A DNA stretch of 64,000 nucleotides from Ignavibacteria bacterium (GCA_017302895.1 JAFLBV010000002.1:620001-684000); one strand, 5' to 3'. Positions 7,746 through 17,714 are shown, counted from the first letter of the stretch. Notes: generated from the letters alone by a model not told the origin. Made by a program: numbers and translations.

Positions 7746-8933
7746 CCTTCTCGTCGGCTCCCATGTCGATGTTTTTTGCATCGTAAAATAGGCAAATGTA
7801 CCGAACAGAAATGCAGTGATTGTTCCGTAAAAATAGTAAAACAATAGAAACGGGGACGACTTAATTCCCAACCTGCCAAGAACAAAACCAAGAAATGCCA
7901 TCACCAAACTGGAGAGAATGGCCACAAGGATGATTGAATAAAAATTCCAAAACACAGAGCTCAATACAACCCCGGCGAACATGATGATCAGCAAAAACGG
8001 GGTCATCCATCTGAGTATTTTATGAGACCAGAGGAAAAAAGCTGCGACATTTCCGAAAGGAAACCAGAATTCCGAGAGGAAACGCAAGCTGCCCAAATTG
8101 CTTATCTGTATCCGTTTTTTTCTCTTAAACTCATCCTCATTCGATGGGGAAGGCTCCTCGAGTGCGAAAGCACTTTTGTCGTAATTGAATTTATGACCCT
8201 TCGCGAGTACCTTCATACAGGTAACAAAATCATCATTTAAAGGCAGACCTTCGGGATACTCGAAATAAAGTTCTCTTCTGATGGCATAAATTCCTCCATT
8301 TGCTCCAATCAGTTTTCCCAAAATACCCTCTTGTGCCTTCAACCACGATTCAAAACTCCAGTAACTCCCCTCCTGATTCCCGGAAACGCTCTCTTGAAGA
8401 TGAATTTCTCCCGATACACCCCCGACACGCCTGTCATAAAAATTCTCCGCAAGTCTTTGCAAAGCATTCTCATCGAACATCATATTTGAATCGCAAAAAA
8501 CGAGGATATCACCTTTGGCTTCCTGGTAAATCCAGTTAAGAATCCCTGTTTTTCCACGCCGTTTACCTGAATGAAAGAATTTTACATTGGGATGTTCTGC
8601 TGAAATCGCTGTAACAATATCTCCTGTTTTATCTTTCGAGTTGTCGCTGCCCACTATAATTTCAAAAGTTCCTGCCGTTATCTTCGAATTAAGCAGGCAG
8701 GCAAGAGTTCTGGCGATCACTTTTTCTTCATTATATGCAGCTATCAGTACCGAAATCAGCGGTCGGTCTTCATCCGGTTGCAAAGGATGCTGACGATGCA
8801 AATCGTTAATATCTGATGCAGATTTTGACTTCCGATTCCTTGTGGAAGTTGCAAATGCCCACACCAAAACAGGATACAAAACATAACTGTGAAAGAGCAG
8901 GAAGAAAGGTAGAAAAAACAATATTTCGGGCAT
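7740..8933 (-). CDS. Membrane glycosyltransferase family 2
   Basis: About 397 residues from MPEILFFLPFFLLFHSYVLY, a membrane anchor; an alternative in-frame ATG at 9008 would add 25 residues. The GT-A domain starts at ISVLIAAYNEEKVIARTL and contains VGSDNSKDKT, VFCDSNMMFD (DxD-like), GGVSGEIHL and GANGGIYAIRREL. It ends with LNDDFVTCMKVLAKG and KRKKRIQISNLGSL, as in processive GT2 enzymes related to polysaccharide synthases. Three or four membrane helices follow (residues ~285-385). Likely role: polymerising or transferring a sugar for an exopolysaccharide or surface glycan. The divergent UDP-sugar genes at 9070-11351 fit as suppliers of donor sugar. Confidence 0.85.
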   Translation of the reverse strand: MPEILFFLPFFLLFHSYVLYPVLVWAFATSTRNRKSKSASDINDLHRQHPLQPDEDRPLISVLIAAYNEEKVIARTLACLLNSKITAGTFEIIVGSDNSKDKTGDIVTAISAEHPNVKFFHSGKRRGKTGILNWIYQEAKGDILVFCDSNMMFDENALQRLAENFYDRRVGGVSGEIHLQESVSGNQEGSYWSFESWLKAQEGILGKLIGANGGIYAIRRELYFEYPEGLPLNDDFVTCMKVLAKGHKFNYDKSAFALEEPSPSNEDEFKRKKRIQISNLGSLRFLSEFWFPFGNVAAFFLWSHKILRWMTPFLLIIMFAGVVLSSVFWNFYSIILVAILSSLVMAFLGFVLGRLGIKSSPFLLFYYFYGTITAFLFGTFAYFTMQKTSTWEPTRRS

Positions 8934-9069
8934 TAAGTCTCTATAAAAAAAAATTAACCTGATACCAAATTTACTCAACTTTTTGCATTCCGTTCTTATT
9001 CTCAACATATTTCATCCGCCTGATTTATATTTGTATTGAAAATCTTAATTATTTTGTGTAAAGAACCAT

Positions 9070-10401
9070 ATGAATATTGCAGTTATCGGAACAGGATATG
9101 TAGGTCTGGTTACAGGAACATGCTTTGCAGAAGTGGGAAACAATGTTATCTGCATTGACAATGACCAGAAAAAACTTGAAAAACTAAACAACCACAAAAT
9201 TACCATCTACGAGCCCGGTCTCGAAGTTGTTTATGAGCGGAATTTTATCAACGGAAGACTTTCCTTCACAGATGACCTGCCTTCCGCAGTTCGCGCCTCC
9301 GATATTATTTTTCTCTGCCTTCCGACTCCACAGGACGAGGATGGTTCTGCCGATCTTACCCATGTAATGAATATAACCATTCGAATCGGTGATATACTGC
9401 AGGGAAACAACGATTACAAATTGATTATCAACAAATCAACCGCCCCGGTCGGGACAGGTGAAAAGATTAAAAGCATCCTCACCGAAAAGAAAATAAAAAA
9501 TTTCGATGTTGCTTCTAATCCTGAATTCCTTCGTGAAGGATTTGCTGTCGAAGACTTTATGAAACCCGATCGTGTAGTAGTGGGTTCAGATTCTCCCAGG
9601 GCTCTCGAACTGTTGCGTGAACTCTATGAACCGTTCGTAAATCAGGATAATCCGTTAATCGAAATGGATATCAGAAGCGCGGAAGTTACGAAGTACGCTT
9701 CAAACGGCTTTCTCGCCACAAAAATTACATTTATGAACGATCTCGCAAGGTTCTGCGAAAAAGCTGATGCAAACATCGACCTGATTAGAATGGGAATGGG
9801 TGCTGACGGCAGAATAGGAAAAAAATTCCTTCTCGCAGGCATCGGTTATGGCGGTTCCTGTTTCCCAAAAGATGTGAATGCGCTGATAAAGACTTCAGAG
9901 GATTTTGGAGCAAAACTGTCAATCCTCACTGAAGTTGATAAAATTAACAAGACTCAAAGACTTCACTTCTTCAACAAAATAAAGAAGCACTTCAAAGGTG
10001 ACCTAAAAAACAAAAAACTCGCTGTCTGGGGACTGGCATTCAAACCCGACACAGATGACATGCGGGAAGCCCCCTCTGTAACCGTAATCAGACTCCTCCT
10101 CAACGAAGGAGCTGCAGTTACTGCTTACGATCCTGTAGCTTCTGAGAATGCAAAGTTCTATCTTGGCAACAGTATAGTATATGCTTCCGACAAGTATGAA
10201 GCTCTCAAAGGTGCAGATGCACTCGTAATCTTTACAGAATGGGCAGAATTTAAGCGGCCTAAATTTACAATTCTGAAAGAAAATCTCGCGAATCACACAA
10301 TTTTTGACGGCAGAAATATTTTCGAACTCAAAGAGATGCAAAAAGAGAACTTCAACTATTTCTCGATTGGCAGAAAAACTATTTTGAAGGCTGTTGAATG
10401 A
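9070..10401 (+). CDS. ugd: UDP-glucose 6-dehydrogenase
   Basis: 443 residues, normal length for the family. NAD-binding N-terminus [20 protein letters not shown] (GxGxxG at 7-12), substrate motifs NPEFLREG (150-157) and [12 protein letters not shown], the catalytic cysteine in GGSCFPKD (Cys264), and the C-terminal UDP-binding Rossmann half ([19 protein letters not shown]). It oxidises UDP-glucose to UDP-glucuronate with two NAD+. Its stop codon overlaps the start of the next gene by 4 nt (ATGA), coupling it to the UDP-glucuronate decarboxylase. It is divergent from the glycosyltransferase gene, so the ~60 nt at 9009-9069 should hold at least one promoter. Confidence 0.97.
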   Translation: MNIAVIGTGYVGLVTGTCFAEVGNNVICIDNDQKKLEKLNNHKITIYEPGLEVVYERNFINGRLSFTDDLPSAVRASDIIFLCLPTPQDEDGSADLTHVMNITIRIGDILQGNNDYKLIINKSTAPVGTGEKIKSILTEKKIKNFDVASNPEFLREGFAVEDFMKPDRVVVGSDSPRALELLRELYEPFVNQDNPLIEMDIRSAEVTKYASNGFLATKITFMNDLARFCEKADANIDLIRMGMGADGRIGKKFLLAGIGYGGSCFPKDVNALIKTSEDFGAKLSILTEVDKINKTQRLHFFNKIKKHFKGDLKNKKLAVWGLAFKPDTDDMREAPSVTVIRLLLNEGAAVTAYDPVASENAKFYLGNSIVYASDKYEALKGADALVIFTEWAEFKRPKFTILKENLANHTIFDGRNIFELKEMQKENFNYFSIGRKTILKAVE

Positions 10402-11351
10402 GAAAAACAGCGGTTGTTACGGGTGGTGCCGGGTTCATAGGTTCTTTCTTATGCGAAAAGCTCTTAAGTCTGGACATGAAGGTTATCTGCCTGGACAATC
10501 TGATCACAGGTAACATAAATAATGTCGGACATCTCTTTGGCAATGACGGTTTTTCTTTCATCAAACACGATGTTACAAACTTTATTCATGTGCCGGGCAA
10601 TGTCGATTATATTCTTCATTTTGCTTCTCCTGCTTCACCCTTGGATTATCTGCAGTTCCCTATTCAGACTCTGAAAGTGGGTTCACTAGGAACTCACAAG
10701 GCACTTGGTCTCGCCAAGGAGAAAAATGCAGTGTTTCTGCTTGCCTCCACTTCAGAAGTTTATGGTGATCCCCTCGTCCATCCTCAATCTGAAGATTATT
10801 GGGGAAATGTAAACTCTGTCGGTCCAAGAGGTGTCTATGATGAAGCAAAAAGATTTGCCGAATCACTCACGATGGCTTATAACAGATATCATTCAGTAAG
10901 GACAAGAATAGCCAGAATATTCAATACATATGGTCCAAGGATGAGACTAAAGGATGGCAGGGCGCTTCCGGAGTTCATCCAGCAGGCGCTTACTGGGGAG
11001 CCGTTGACAGTTTTCGGAGACGGATCACAAACCCGCAGTTTCTGTTACATAGACGATCTTGTTGACGGACTGATTAAACTGTTACTCTCCGAAGAAACCG
11101 GTCCTGTAAATCTTGGAAATCCCGATGAAATCACAATAAAGGATTTTGCAGAGGAGATAATTGAACTAACTGACTCAAATTCTGTGTTGATGTATATGGA
11201 TTTACCGGAAGACGATCCAAAAGTGCGACAGCCTGATATTTCCCGTGCATTGAAAATTTTGGGCTGGAGTCCGAAAGTCGATCGAAAATCAGGCATCCTG
11301 AAAACAATCGAATACTTCAGGCAACAACTGGAGCATTCAATAACTCACTGA
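10398..11351 (+). CDS. UDP-glucuronate decarboxylase (UDP-xylose synthase)
   Basis: 317 residues, extended [13 protein letters not shown] is the NAD loop; the active site is [20 protein letters not shown] with Tyr147 and Lys151 in [12 protein letters not shown]; then [31 protein letters not shown] and [10 protein letters not shown]. These motifs separate UDP-xylose synthases from dTDP-glucose dehydratases. It converts UDP-glucuronate, made by the gene it overlaps, to UDP-xylose, an activated pentose for surface glycan. A 37-nt gap precedes def, with no obvious terminator. Confidence 0.93.
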   Translation: MRKTAVVTGGAGFIGSFLCEKLLSLDMKVICLDNLITGNINNVGHLFGNDGFSFIKHDVTNFIHVPGNVDYILHFASPASPLDYLQFPIQTLKVGSLGTHKALGLAKEKNAVFLLASTSEVYGDPLVHPQSEDYWGNVNSVGPRGVYDEAKRFAESLTMAYNRYHSVRTRIARIFNTYGPRMRLKDGRALPEFIQQALTGEPLTVFGDGSQTRSFCYIDDLVDGLIKLLLSEETGPVNLGNPDEITIKDFAEEIIELTDSNSVLMYMDLPEDDPKVRQPDISRALKILGWSPKVDRKSGILKTIEYFRQQLEHSITH

Positions 11352-11388
11352 TCAGTAAACAAACATTTGCATTATTGAATAAAAAGAA

Positions 11389-11943
11389 ATGACATTAATT
11401 CCTGTAAACCAGTACGGCGATAAGATTTTAAGAAAAAAAGCTGTCCCCGTCCAAAAAATTGATCCTGAACTTGTAAAATTTGTAAAAGACATGTTCGAAA
11501 CTATGCATAATGCATACGGCGTTGGTCTGGCAGCAAATCAGGTAGGCTCCAACAAATCTGTTTTTGTTGTGGATATTTCAGTGATGAAGGAATTCCCGGA
11601 TGAAAAACCGAGAGTCTTCATTAATCCGAAAATCATCGACAGATCCGAGAAAACCTGCTCCTACGAGGAAGGCTGCCTCTCAATTCCTGATGTTAGAGCC
11701 GATGTTATTCGACCCGAAAAAGTAACAATTTCATACAAGGACCTCGATTTTAACGATCAGGTAATGGAAGTTGACGGATTTTTATGCAGAGTGATCCAAC
11801 ACGAGTATGACCATCTTAACGGCATCTACTTCACCGATTGCATCGATGAAACCGAGCAGAAAAGGCTAAAAAAGGAATTAATCAGGATCAAGAACAGAAA
11901 AATTGAAGTTGAATACCCCGTTACACCACGGGAACGCGACTGA
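11389..11943 (+). CDS. def: Peptide deformylase
   Basis: 184 residues with the three deformylase motifs: GVGLAANQVG (44-53), EEGCLSIP (metal ligand Cys96) and QHEYDHLNG (His138, His142 and catalytic Glu139). It removes the N-formyl group from nascent proteins. Its TGA overlaps the ATG of fmt by one base, the classical def-fmt pairing. Confidence 0.97.
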   Translation: MTLIPVNQYGDKILRKKAVPVQKIDPELVKFVKDMFETMHNAYGVGLAANQVGSNKSVFVVDISVMKEFPDEKPRVFINPKIIDRSEKTCSYEEGCLSIPDVRADVIRPEKVTISYKDLDFNDQVMEVDGFLCRVIQHEYDHLNGIYFTDCIDETEQKRLKKELIRIKNRKIEVEYPVTPRERD

Positions 11944-12839
11944 TGCGAATTGTCTTTTTCGGAACCCCTTCCATTGCCGTAAGGTGTCTTGAAAAACTTC
12001 AGGAGTCAGGGAAAAACATTGTTGCAGTAGTTACAGTAACGGATAAGGAACAAGGAAGGGGTAAAAAGATACTTCCTTCACCCGTCAAGGAATTCGCACT
12101 CCAAAATTCAATTCCTGTCCTTCAACCAGAATCACTGAAATCAGAGGAGTTTTTTAGCGACCTTCGGGCTCTAAATGCCGACCTGTTTATAGTGGTGGCA
12201 TTCAAAATTCTCCCCCGCTCAATCTTCTCAATGCCAAAATATGGAAGTTTCAATCTGCACGGATCGCTGCTCCCAAAATACAGAGGTGCTGCCCCGATTC
12301 AATGGGCAATAATAAATGGTGATGAGGTAACAGGGCTAACAACTTTCGCCCTCGCTGACAAGGTTGATACCGGAAATATTTACCTGATGAAAAGTGTGGT
12401 GATAGAACCTGAAGACAACTTCGGATCACTCTATGAAAAAATGTCCGCCACTGGTGCTGAAATGGTGCTTGAAACTGTTGAAATGATTGAGTCCGGAAAT
12501 TACACCCTGCTCCCGCAAAACGATGAACTTGCAACTCCCGCACCAAAAATCACCAAGGAGACATGCCAAATAGATTTTAACAATTCTGCAATAAATATTC
12601 ACAATCTTGTCAGAGGACTCTCCCCATCACCCGGTGCTTTTTTTATACATGACGGGAAACATTTCAAGGTGTTCAGGACTTCACCGGCAGATATGACACT
12701 TTCACCCGGTCAGTTTACAACCACAAAACATCAGATTTTTGTTGGTACAGGGCAAGGTGCTCTCGAAATTTTAGAAATTCAGCCTGAAGGCAAAAAGCGA
12801 ATGAAGGCCGATGAGTTTTTAAGAGGATATAAGCTCTGA
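11943..12839 (+). CDS. fmt: Methionyl-tRNA formyltransferase
   Basis: 298 residues. The N-terminal formyl-transfer domain has FFGTPSIAV, the catalytic N104-x-H106 in FNLHGSLLPKYRGAAPIQ, and VDTGNIY with Asp142. The smaller C-terminal OB-fold domain begins around residue 205 (INIHNLVRGLSPSPGAF). It formylates Met-tRNAi with 10-formyl-THF. It is coupled to def by a one-base overlap. Confidence 0.96.
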   Translation: MRIVFFGTPSIAVRCLEKLQESGKNIVAVVTVTDKEQGRGKKILPSPVKEFALQNSIPVLQPESLKSEEFFSDLRALNADLFIVVAFKILPRSIFSMPKYGSFNLHGSLLPKYRGAAPIQWAIINGDEVTGLTTFALADKVDTGNIYLMKSVVIEPEDNFGSLYEKMSATGAEMVLETVEMIESGNYTLLPQNDELATPAPKITKETCQIDFNNSAINIHNLVRGLSPSPGAFFIHDGKHFKVFRTSPADMTLSPGQFTTTKHQIFVGTGQGALEILEIQPEGKKRMKADEFLRGYKL

Positions 12840-12846
12840 TTCTTTT

Positions 12847-13269
12847 ATGGAAAACGACTTTTCTTCTCTGAAACCCTTTGAATTAATTATCCCCGTCACT
12901 CCCGAACATATTGATCTCCTTAACCATGTAAACAATCTTATTTATGTCAACTGGATTCAGGAAGCTGCCGTCACGCACTGGAACACTTGTGCGGAACCTC
13001 AACTCAAGGAATCGATAGCTTTCGTAATCGCCCGGCATGAAATTGATTACAAGTATTCTGCAAGACTTGGCGATACAGTCGTAGTCAAAACATGGGTTGG
13101 AAAAACCAGGAAATACCTCTTCGAAAGATACACCAGGATTTACAGACAATCAGATTCGAGGGTTTTCGTTGACGCCCTTTCTCTATGGTGTCCCATTGAT
13201 CTCAAAACAATGCGACCTGTCAGACCTTCTCCTAACTTAATCTCGAAGTGGTCTGTTACCGAAGGCTAA
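12847..13269 (+). CDS. Acyl-CoA thioesterase, 4HBT hotdog fold
   Basis: 140 residues, one hotdog domain. VTPEHIDLLNHVNNLIYVNWIQEAA matches the 4HBT signature in which Asp follows His and Asn precedes the long helix; HEIDYKYSARLGDTVVVKTWVGK is the second half. The DLLNHVNN arrangement is that of YbgC/FadM-like thioesterases. Substrate unknown, probably acyl-CoA. It starts 7 nt after fmt and is probably cotranscribed; the repeat at 13268 begins at its stop codon. Confidence 0.87.
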   Translation: MENDFSSLKPFELIIPVTPEHIDLLNHVNNLIYVNWIQEAAVTHWNTCAEPQLKESIAFVIARHEIDYKYSARLGDTVVVKTWVGKTRKYLFERYTRIYRQSDSRVFVDALSLWCPIDLKTMRPVRPSPNLISKWSVTEG

Positions 13270-13323
13270 AACCAATCAAAGATGGTTGAAGGCTGAAAAC
13301 CAATCAAAGATGGTTGAAGGCTG
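13268..13323. repeat. 28-bp perfect tandem duplication at the thioesterase stop codon
   Basis: Two identical 28-bp units, 13268-13295 and 13296-13323, the first beginning inside the TAA of the thioesterase gene. Each contains a small inverted repeat (AACCA...TGGTT). A further GAAGGCTGA fragment follows. It fills the gap between two convergent genes. Confidence 0.9.
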
Positions 13324-13342
13324 AAGGCTGAGATCCATTGAA

Positions 13343-14998
13343 TTAAACCTGTATAACTCCCACCTTGAATTCCTCAATATCGGGATTGTTATTCGCTGCT
13401 TCCAAACACCGGGAAATATATTCTCTCGTTCTTGCAGGATCAATAACTTCATCAATCCATAGCCTGGCAGCCGCATAAAGAGGAGAAGATTTGCTGTCGT
13501 AAGAATCCCTTATCTCATCGTGCATTCTGAGTTTTTCTTCCTCGCTGAGCTCTTTCCCTTTTTTTTGCAGTTGCTTGATCTTAATATCCAGAAGCACATT
13601 GGCAGCCTGACTTCCGCCCATCACGCTGATTTTTGCAGCAGGCCACGCAAAGATAAATCTCGGATCATAAGCCTTCCCGCACATTGCATAGTTACCGGCA
13701 CCGTAACTGTTTCCGGTGATTATGGTGATCTTTGGGACAACACTGTTAGCAACCGCATTTACCATTTTGGCACCGTCTTTTATAATTCCCCCGTGCTCGG
13801 CTTTGCTCCCAACCATGAAACCGGTAACATCCTGAAGGAAGAGAAGTGGAATTTTCCTCTGATTGCAGTTTAAGATAAACCTCGTGGCTTTATCGGCACT
13901 GTCAGAGTAGATAACACCTCCGACCTGCATCTCCCCTTTTGCCGATTTCACCACAGACCGTTGGTTTGCTACAATCCCAACAGCCCAACCGTCGATACGG
14001 GCGTAAGTGGTGATTATCGTTTTTCCGTAGCCGGCTTTATACTCATCGATCTCAGAATTGTCCACAATCCTCGCGAGCAACTCGTAAGTGTCATATTGCT
14101 TAATAGGGTCATCAGGAAGAATCCCGTAAATCTCATTTTCACTAAAAGCGGGTGGAGATGAACGAACTCTCGAGAAACCCGCCTTCTTTGAGTCAGCAAA
14201 TTTCTCTATGAGGCTTCGGATCTGATCGATACATTCTTCATCGTTCTCCATCACATAATCGGTTACACCGGAGATATTTGATTGAACAACCGCACCACCG
14301 AGACTTTCATTATCTATAACTTCACCAATTGCGGCTTTAACGAGGTGTGACCCCGCCAGAAAAACCGATCCCTCACCTTTCACTATCAACGCCTCATCAC
14401 TCATTATGGGAAGATACGCACCACCCGCTACGCATGGTCCCATTATTGCAGCTATTTGGGGGATTCCCATCGCAGACATTTTGGCATTATTTCTAAAAAT
14501 TCTTCCAAAATGCTCTTTGTCAGGGAAAATTTCGTCCTGCAGAGGGAGAAATACTCCAGCACTGTCGACCAGATAAATTATCGGGAGTCTGTTTTCTATC
14601 GAAATCTCCTGTGCGCGGAGATTCTTTTTACATGTGACGGGGAACCAGGCTCCTGCCTTTACAGTGGAATCATTGGCAACTATCACACAGTCCCTCCCAT
14701 GAATTTTGCCGATACCGAAAACCGTACCTGAACTTGGTGCCCCGCCCCACTCTTCATACATTCCATATGCGGCGAAAGTATTCAGTTCCATGAAAGAAGT
14801 GCCCTGATCAATCAATCGGGATATTCGCTCTCTGGCAGGCATCTTTCCCTTTTCTCTCATTTTTTGAAGAGCTTTCTCACCACCACCTTTGTGAGTTATT
14901 TTTCGCTCATTTTCAAGTTTTCTGACAACCTGTTTGTACGCATCTTCCCTTACAAGAAAGGAAGTTTCTTCCGAAAGGGGCTTTCCAATTTTTTTCAT
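13343..14998 (-). CDS. Acyl-CoA carboxylase carboxyltransferase (beta) subunit, methylcrotonyl-CoA carboxylase-like
   Basis: 551 residues. The N-terminal half has GKMPARERISRLID, GIGKIHGRDCVIVANDSTVKAG and FPDKEHFGRIFRNNAKMSAMGIPQIA, then GPCVAGGAYLPIMSDEALIVKGEGSVFLAG and KAAIGEVIDNESLGGA. The C-terminal half has RKIPLLFLQDVTGFMVG, ITGNSYGAGNYAMCGKAYDPRF and SVMGGSQAANVL. The PIMSDEALIVK and FPDKEHFGRIF segments resemble MccB/LiuB (leucine catabolism) more than propionyl-CoA carboxylase, by memory of those families. A biotin carboxylase/BCCP partner is not in the window. It is the last gene of the 18418-to-13343 operon, 3 nt after the acyl-CoA dehydrogenase, consistent with isovaleryl-CoA to methylglutaconyl-CoA steps. 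Confidence 0.88.
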   Translation of the reverse strand: MKKIGKPLSEETSFLVREDAYKQVVRKLENERKITHKGGGEKALQKMREKGKMPARERISRLIDQGTSFMELNTFAAYGMYEEWGGAPSSGTVFGIGKIHGRDCVIVANDSTVKAGAWFPVTCKKNLRAQEISIENRLPIIYLVDSAGVFLPLQDEIFPDKEHFGRIFRNNAKMSAMGIPQIAAIMGPCVAGGAYLPIMSDEALIVKGEGSVFLAGSHLVKAAIGEVIDNESLGGAVVQSNISGVTDYVMENDEECIDQIRSLIEKFADSKKAGFSRVRSSPPAFSENEIYGILPDDPIKQYDTYELLARIVDNSEIDEYKAGYGKTIITTYARIDGWAVGIVANQRSVVKSAKGEMQVGGVIYSDSADKATRFILNCNQRKIPLLFLQDVTGFMVGSKAEHGGIIKDGAKMVNAVANSVVPKITIITGNSYGAGNYAMCGKAYDPRFIFAWPAAKISVMGGSQAANVLLDIKIKQLQKKGKELSEEEKLRMHDEIRDSYDSKSSPLYAAARLWIDEVIDPARTREYISRCLEAANNNPDIEEFKVGVIQV

Positions 14999-15001
14999 CT
15001 G

Positions 15002-16174
15002 CTAATCACCAAGAAGGTTGCGTGAAATTACAATTCTTTGCACTTCAGATGTACCCTCACCTATGGTAAGGAGTTTTACATCCCTGTAGAATTTCTCAAC
15101 GGGGAAATCCTTAATAAATCCGTAACCGCCAAAAATTTGTACTGCCTGATTGGAACATCTCTCTGCCACTTCACTCGCAAAGAGCTTTGCCATCGCGGCA
15201 ATATTTCCGAGTGGTTTTCCGGAATCCTTTATGGTAGCGGCTTTGAAAGTCATTAACCTTGCTGCTTCAATTTCAGTTGCCATGTCGGCAAATTTGAATT
15301 GTATCCCTTGAAAGGCGTTTATAGGCTTACCGAACTGGTGCCTCTCGCCCGAATATTTTAATGACTCCTGAAGTGCACCCTCTGCGAGTCCAACACTCAG
15401 AGCTGCTATCGAGATTCTTCCACCCTCAAGAATTTTCATTGCCTGTTTAAATCCTTCGCCTTCGATACCAATGAGATTTTCAGCCGGTACTCTACAATTA
15501 TCGAAAGTCAACTGGCAGGTGTCGCTCGATCTCATGCCAAGTTTGTTCTCTTTCTTGCTGACGATAAATCCGGAGGTGCTTTTTTCAACGATGAAAGCTG
15601 AAATACCTCTCGAGTGTTTGGATTTGTCCGTAACAGCCATAATTACAGCGACATGACCCACACCACCATGTGTGATAAAGGTTTTACTGCCGTTCAGAAC
15701 CCACTCGTTGCCATCTTTTACTGCGGTAGTAAGCATTGAAGCAGCATCACTTCCTGAAACGGGTTCTGTAAGCCCCCATGCACCAATAAACTCTCCTGAT
15801 GCAAGTTTTGGCAGATACTTCCGTTTTTGATCTTCATTTCCGTGCATGAGAATGTGATTTGTACACAAACCATTGTGTGCAGCTACTGTAAGCGCAACAG
15901 ACGGATCCACTTTTGCAAGCTCCTCTATTATAAGTGCATACTCTGTATAACCCAAACCTGAGCCGCCATACTCTTCGGGAACAAGAATTCCCATGCAGCC
16001 CATCCCGGCAAGTTCCTTCACTATCTCAAACGGAAAGGCTTGAGATTCATCATACTCCATTACTACCGGTTTCATTGAATTAATCGCCAGATCCCTGACA
16101 GCCGCCTGAATTGCTCTTTGTTCCTCTGTGAAGTCGAGAAGAAAACTGTTTGATCCCGTATTTGTATCCATCAC
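15002..16174 (-). CDS. Acyl-CoA dehydrogenase
   Basis: 390 residues, full length for the family. FAD/acyl motifs: GAWGLTEPVSGSDAASM (132-148), WVLNGSKTFITHG, GGRISIAALSVGLAEGAL, ERHQFGKPINAFQ, AVQIFGGYGFIKDFPVEKFYRD and TIGEGTSEVQR, where Glu373 sits at the usual catalytic-base position of short- and medium-chain enzymes (isovaleryl-CoA dehydrogenase keeps its base elsewhere). It oxidises an acyl-CoA to the enoyl-CoA, passing electrons to ETF. Its start overlaps the meaB stop by 4 nt. The neighbouring carboxyltransferase suggests branched-chain acyl-CoA metabolism, but Glu373 argues for a straight-chain-type active site. Confidence 0.93.
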   Translation of the reverse strand: MMDTNTGSNSFLLDFTEEQRAIQAAVRDLAINSMKPVVMEYDESQAFPFEIVKELAGMGCMGILVPEEYGGSGLGYTEYALIIEELAKVDPSVALTVAAHNGLCTNHILMHGNEDQKRKYLPKLASGEFIGAWGLTEPVSGSDAASMLTTAVKDGNEWVLNGSKTFITHGGVGHVAVIMAVTDKSKHSRGISAFIVEKSTSGFIVSKKENKLGMRSSDTCQLTFDNCRVPAENLIGIEGEGFKQAMKILEGGRISIAALSVGLAEGALQESLKYSGERHQFGKPINAFQGIQFKFADMATEIEAARLMTFKAATIKDSGKPLGNIAAMAKLFASEVAERCSNQAVQIFGGYGFIKDFPVEKFYRDVKLLTIGEGTSEVQRIVISRNLLGD

Positions 16175-17136
16175 TGCTGCCTTTCTTTTAAAAATTCTTT
16201 ATACTTCTCGATGATTTTCTTTGAGAGAGTATATGGTGAAATTTGCTTTTCCAAAACACCTTGTATCGAATCATGAAGAAACTGAGTCCCTCCCGAGGAC
16301 CATAGCTCTCCAAGTATTTCACTCTCAACGATCTCCTCCAACCGGTTTTTTTCCCTCTCTTTTCTCCGTAGCATCAATTTCCCGGTGGAAACAAGATATT
16401 CTTTGTGTCTTTCAATCTCGAGAGCAACTTCGTCAATTCCTTTGTTTTCATTTGCCGAAGTTTTTATAACTGCAGGCATCCAGCTAGTTTCGTCATGGTC
16501 GCGAAACTGGAGCATGGTTTTTATTGAGGCTACTGCCTGCTCGGCTCCGGGACGGTCACCTTTGTTCAGAACAAAGAAGTCAGCTATCTCCATCAGTCCC
16601 GCTTTCATCGCCTGAACTGTATCCCCGGATTCGGGAACCAAAACCACTATTGTGGTATCTGCAGCTTTTGCAATATCCAGTTCCGATTGCCCCACTCCAA
16701 CAGTTTCATAAATGATAACTTCATATCCGGCAGCATCCAGCACATCAGAAGCATCAACCGTTTTCCGGCTTAGCCCGCCAAGACTTCCCCTCGTAGCCAT
16801 ACTTCGTATAAAAACACCATCCAAATTTCCGATTTCGGTCATTCGGACTCTGTCACCCAGCAGGGCACCGCCCGTAAAAGGACTCGTAGGATCAACTGCG
16901 ATCACAGCGACAGTAATCCCCTGCTTCCGAAGAAGTTTAACCAGTTGCAGTGTTAAGGTGCTTTTGCCTGCCCCCGGAGGTCCTGTAATTCCTACTTTGT
17001 AGGCTCTTCCGGTATGCCGGTGGAGTTCTTCAAGAAGTCCGGCGTAACCTTCACGCTCTGATTCAACACGGGTGATTGCCCGAGCAATGCTTCTTTTATC
17101 TTTTTCGAGGATTTTGGTGATTTCAATTTCTGTCAT
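16171..17136 (-). CDS. meaB: Methylmalonyl-CoA mutase-associated GTPase MeaB (ArgK family)
   Basis: 321 residues, typical length. P-loop GITGPPGAGKSTL (49-61), DPTSPFTGGALLGDRVRM (Walker B and the MeaB-specific GALLGDR), ATRGSLGGLSRKT, YETVGVGQSE (G3-like switch) and VLNKGDRPGAEQAV (G4 NKxD). The C-terminal helices form the dimerisation arm. MeaB guards B12-dependent mutases against inactivation and gates cofactor loading. No mutase subunit is in the window. It overlaps nadD and the acyl-CoA dehydrogenase by 4 nt each. Confidence 0.95.
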   Translation of the reverse strand: MTEIEITKILEKDKRSIARAITRVESEREGYAGLLEELHRHTGRAYKVGITGPPGAGKSTLTLQLVKLLRKQGITVAVIAVDPTSPFTGGALLGDRVRMTEIGNLDGVFIRSMATRGSLGGLSRKTVDASDVLDAAGYEVIIYETVGVGQSELDIAKAADTTIVVLVPESGDTVQAMKAGLMEIADFFVLNKGDRPGAEQAVASIKTMLQFRDHDETSWMPAVIKTSANENKGIDEVALEIERHKEYLVSTGKLMLRRKEREKNRLEEIVESEILGELWSSGGTQFLHDSIQGVLEKQISPYTLSKKIIEKYKEFLKERQQ

Positions 17137-17714
17137 TCAAGGTACAGTTTTTCTTTTTTAATGTATTCAACAACAAGTCGAGGCACAAGAAAATCTATCG
17201 GAAGACTCTCTCTTATTCTGTCTCTGATCCCGGTAGAACTGATTTCAATCATTGGTGAATCCACAAAGATGGCTTCACTAAAAAATCTGTTTTTATTTTC
17301 CATTTCCCTGTTATCAGTCTTTCGAGTGAGAACAATCAGTTTTGCTTCCTTTACGATCTCTTCGGGCTTGTACCATTTGTGAAAATCCAGAATGTTGTCG
17401 AAACCGATGATTAATTCAATATCCGGGTAGCTTTTTTTCAAGTGCATTATAGTATCGTAAGTGTAGGACACTCCCCCTTTTTTCAACTCGTAATCACTTA
17501 TTTCGTAGGAGGGATTCTCACCAATGGCGAGCTCGAGCATTTTAATCCTCTTTTCACCATCCAGAATATCCGGTTTTCTTGTCTTGAACGGTGAAATGTT
17601 ACAAGGCATCAGAATTATTTTGTCGAGATTTCTCAACTCCTTCACTCTTTGTGAAGTGATGAGATGTCCAAAGTGCACGGGATTAAATGTGCCGCCGAAG
17701 AGACCAACAGCCAC
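17133..17714 (-). CDS. nadD: Nicotinate-nucleotide adenylyltransferase
   Basis: 193 residues. Nucleotidyltransferase signature GLFGGTFNPVHFGHL (HxGH at 14-17), the phosphate loop ISPFK, GFDNILDFHKWYKPEEI, and the C-terminal ISSTGIRDRI motif. It converts nicotinate mononucleotide plus ATP to deamido-NAD. The start is GTG, overlapping the TAG of the upstream gene by one base (TAGTG), an arrangement that suggests translational coupling. Confidence 0.95.
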   Translation of the reverse strand: MAVGLFGGTFNPVHFGHLITSQRVKELRNLDKIILMPCNISPFKTRKPDILDGEKRIKMLELAIGENPSYEISDYELKKGGVSYTYDTIMHLKKSYPDIELIIGFDNILDFHKWYKPEEIVKEAKLIVLTRKTDNREMENKNRFFSEAIFVDSPMIEISSTGIRDRIRESLPIDFLVPRLVVEYIKKEKLYLE

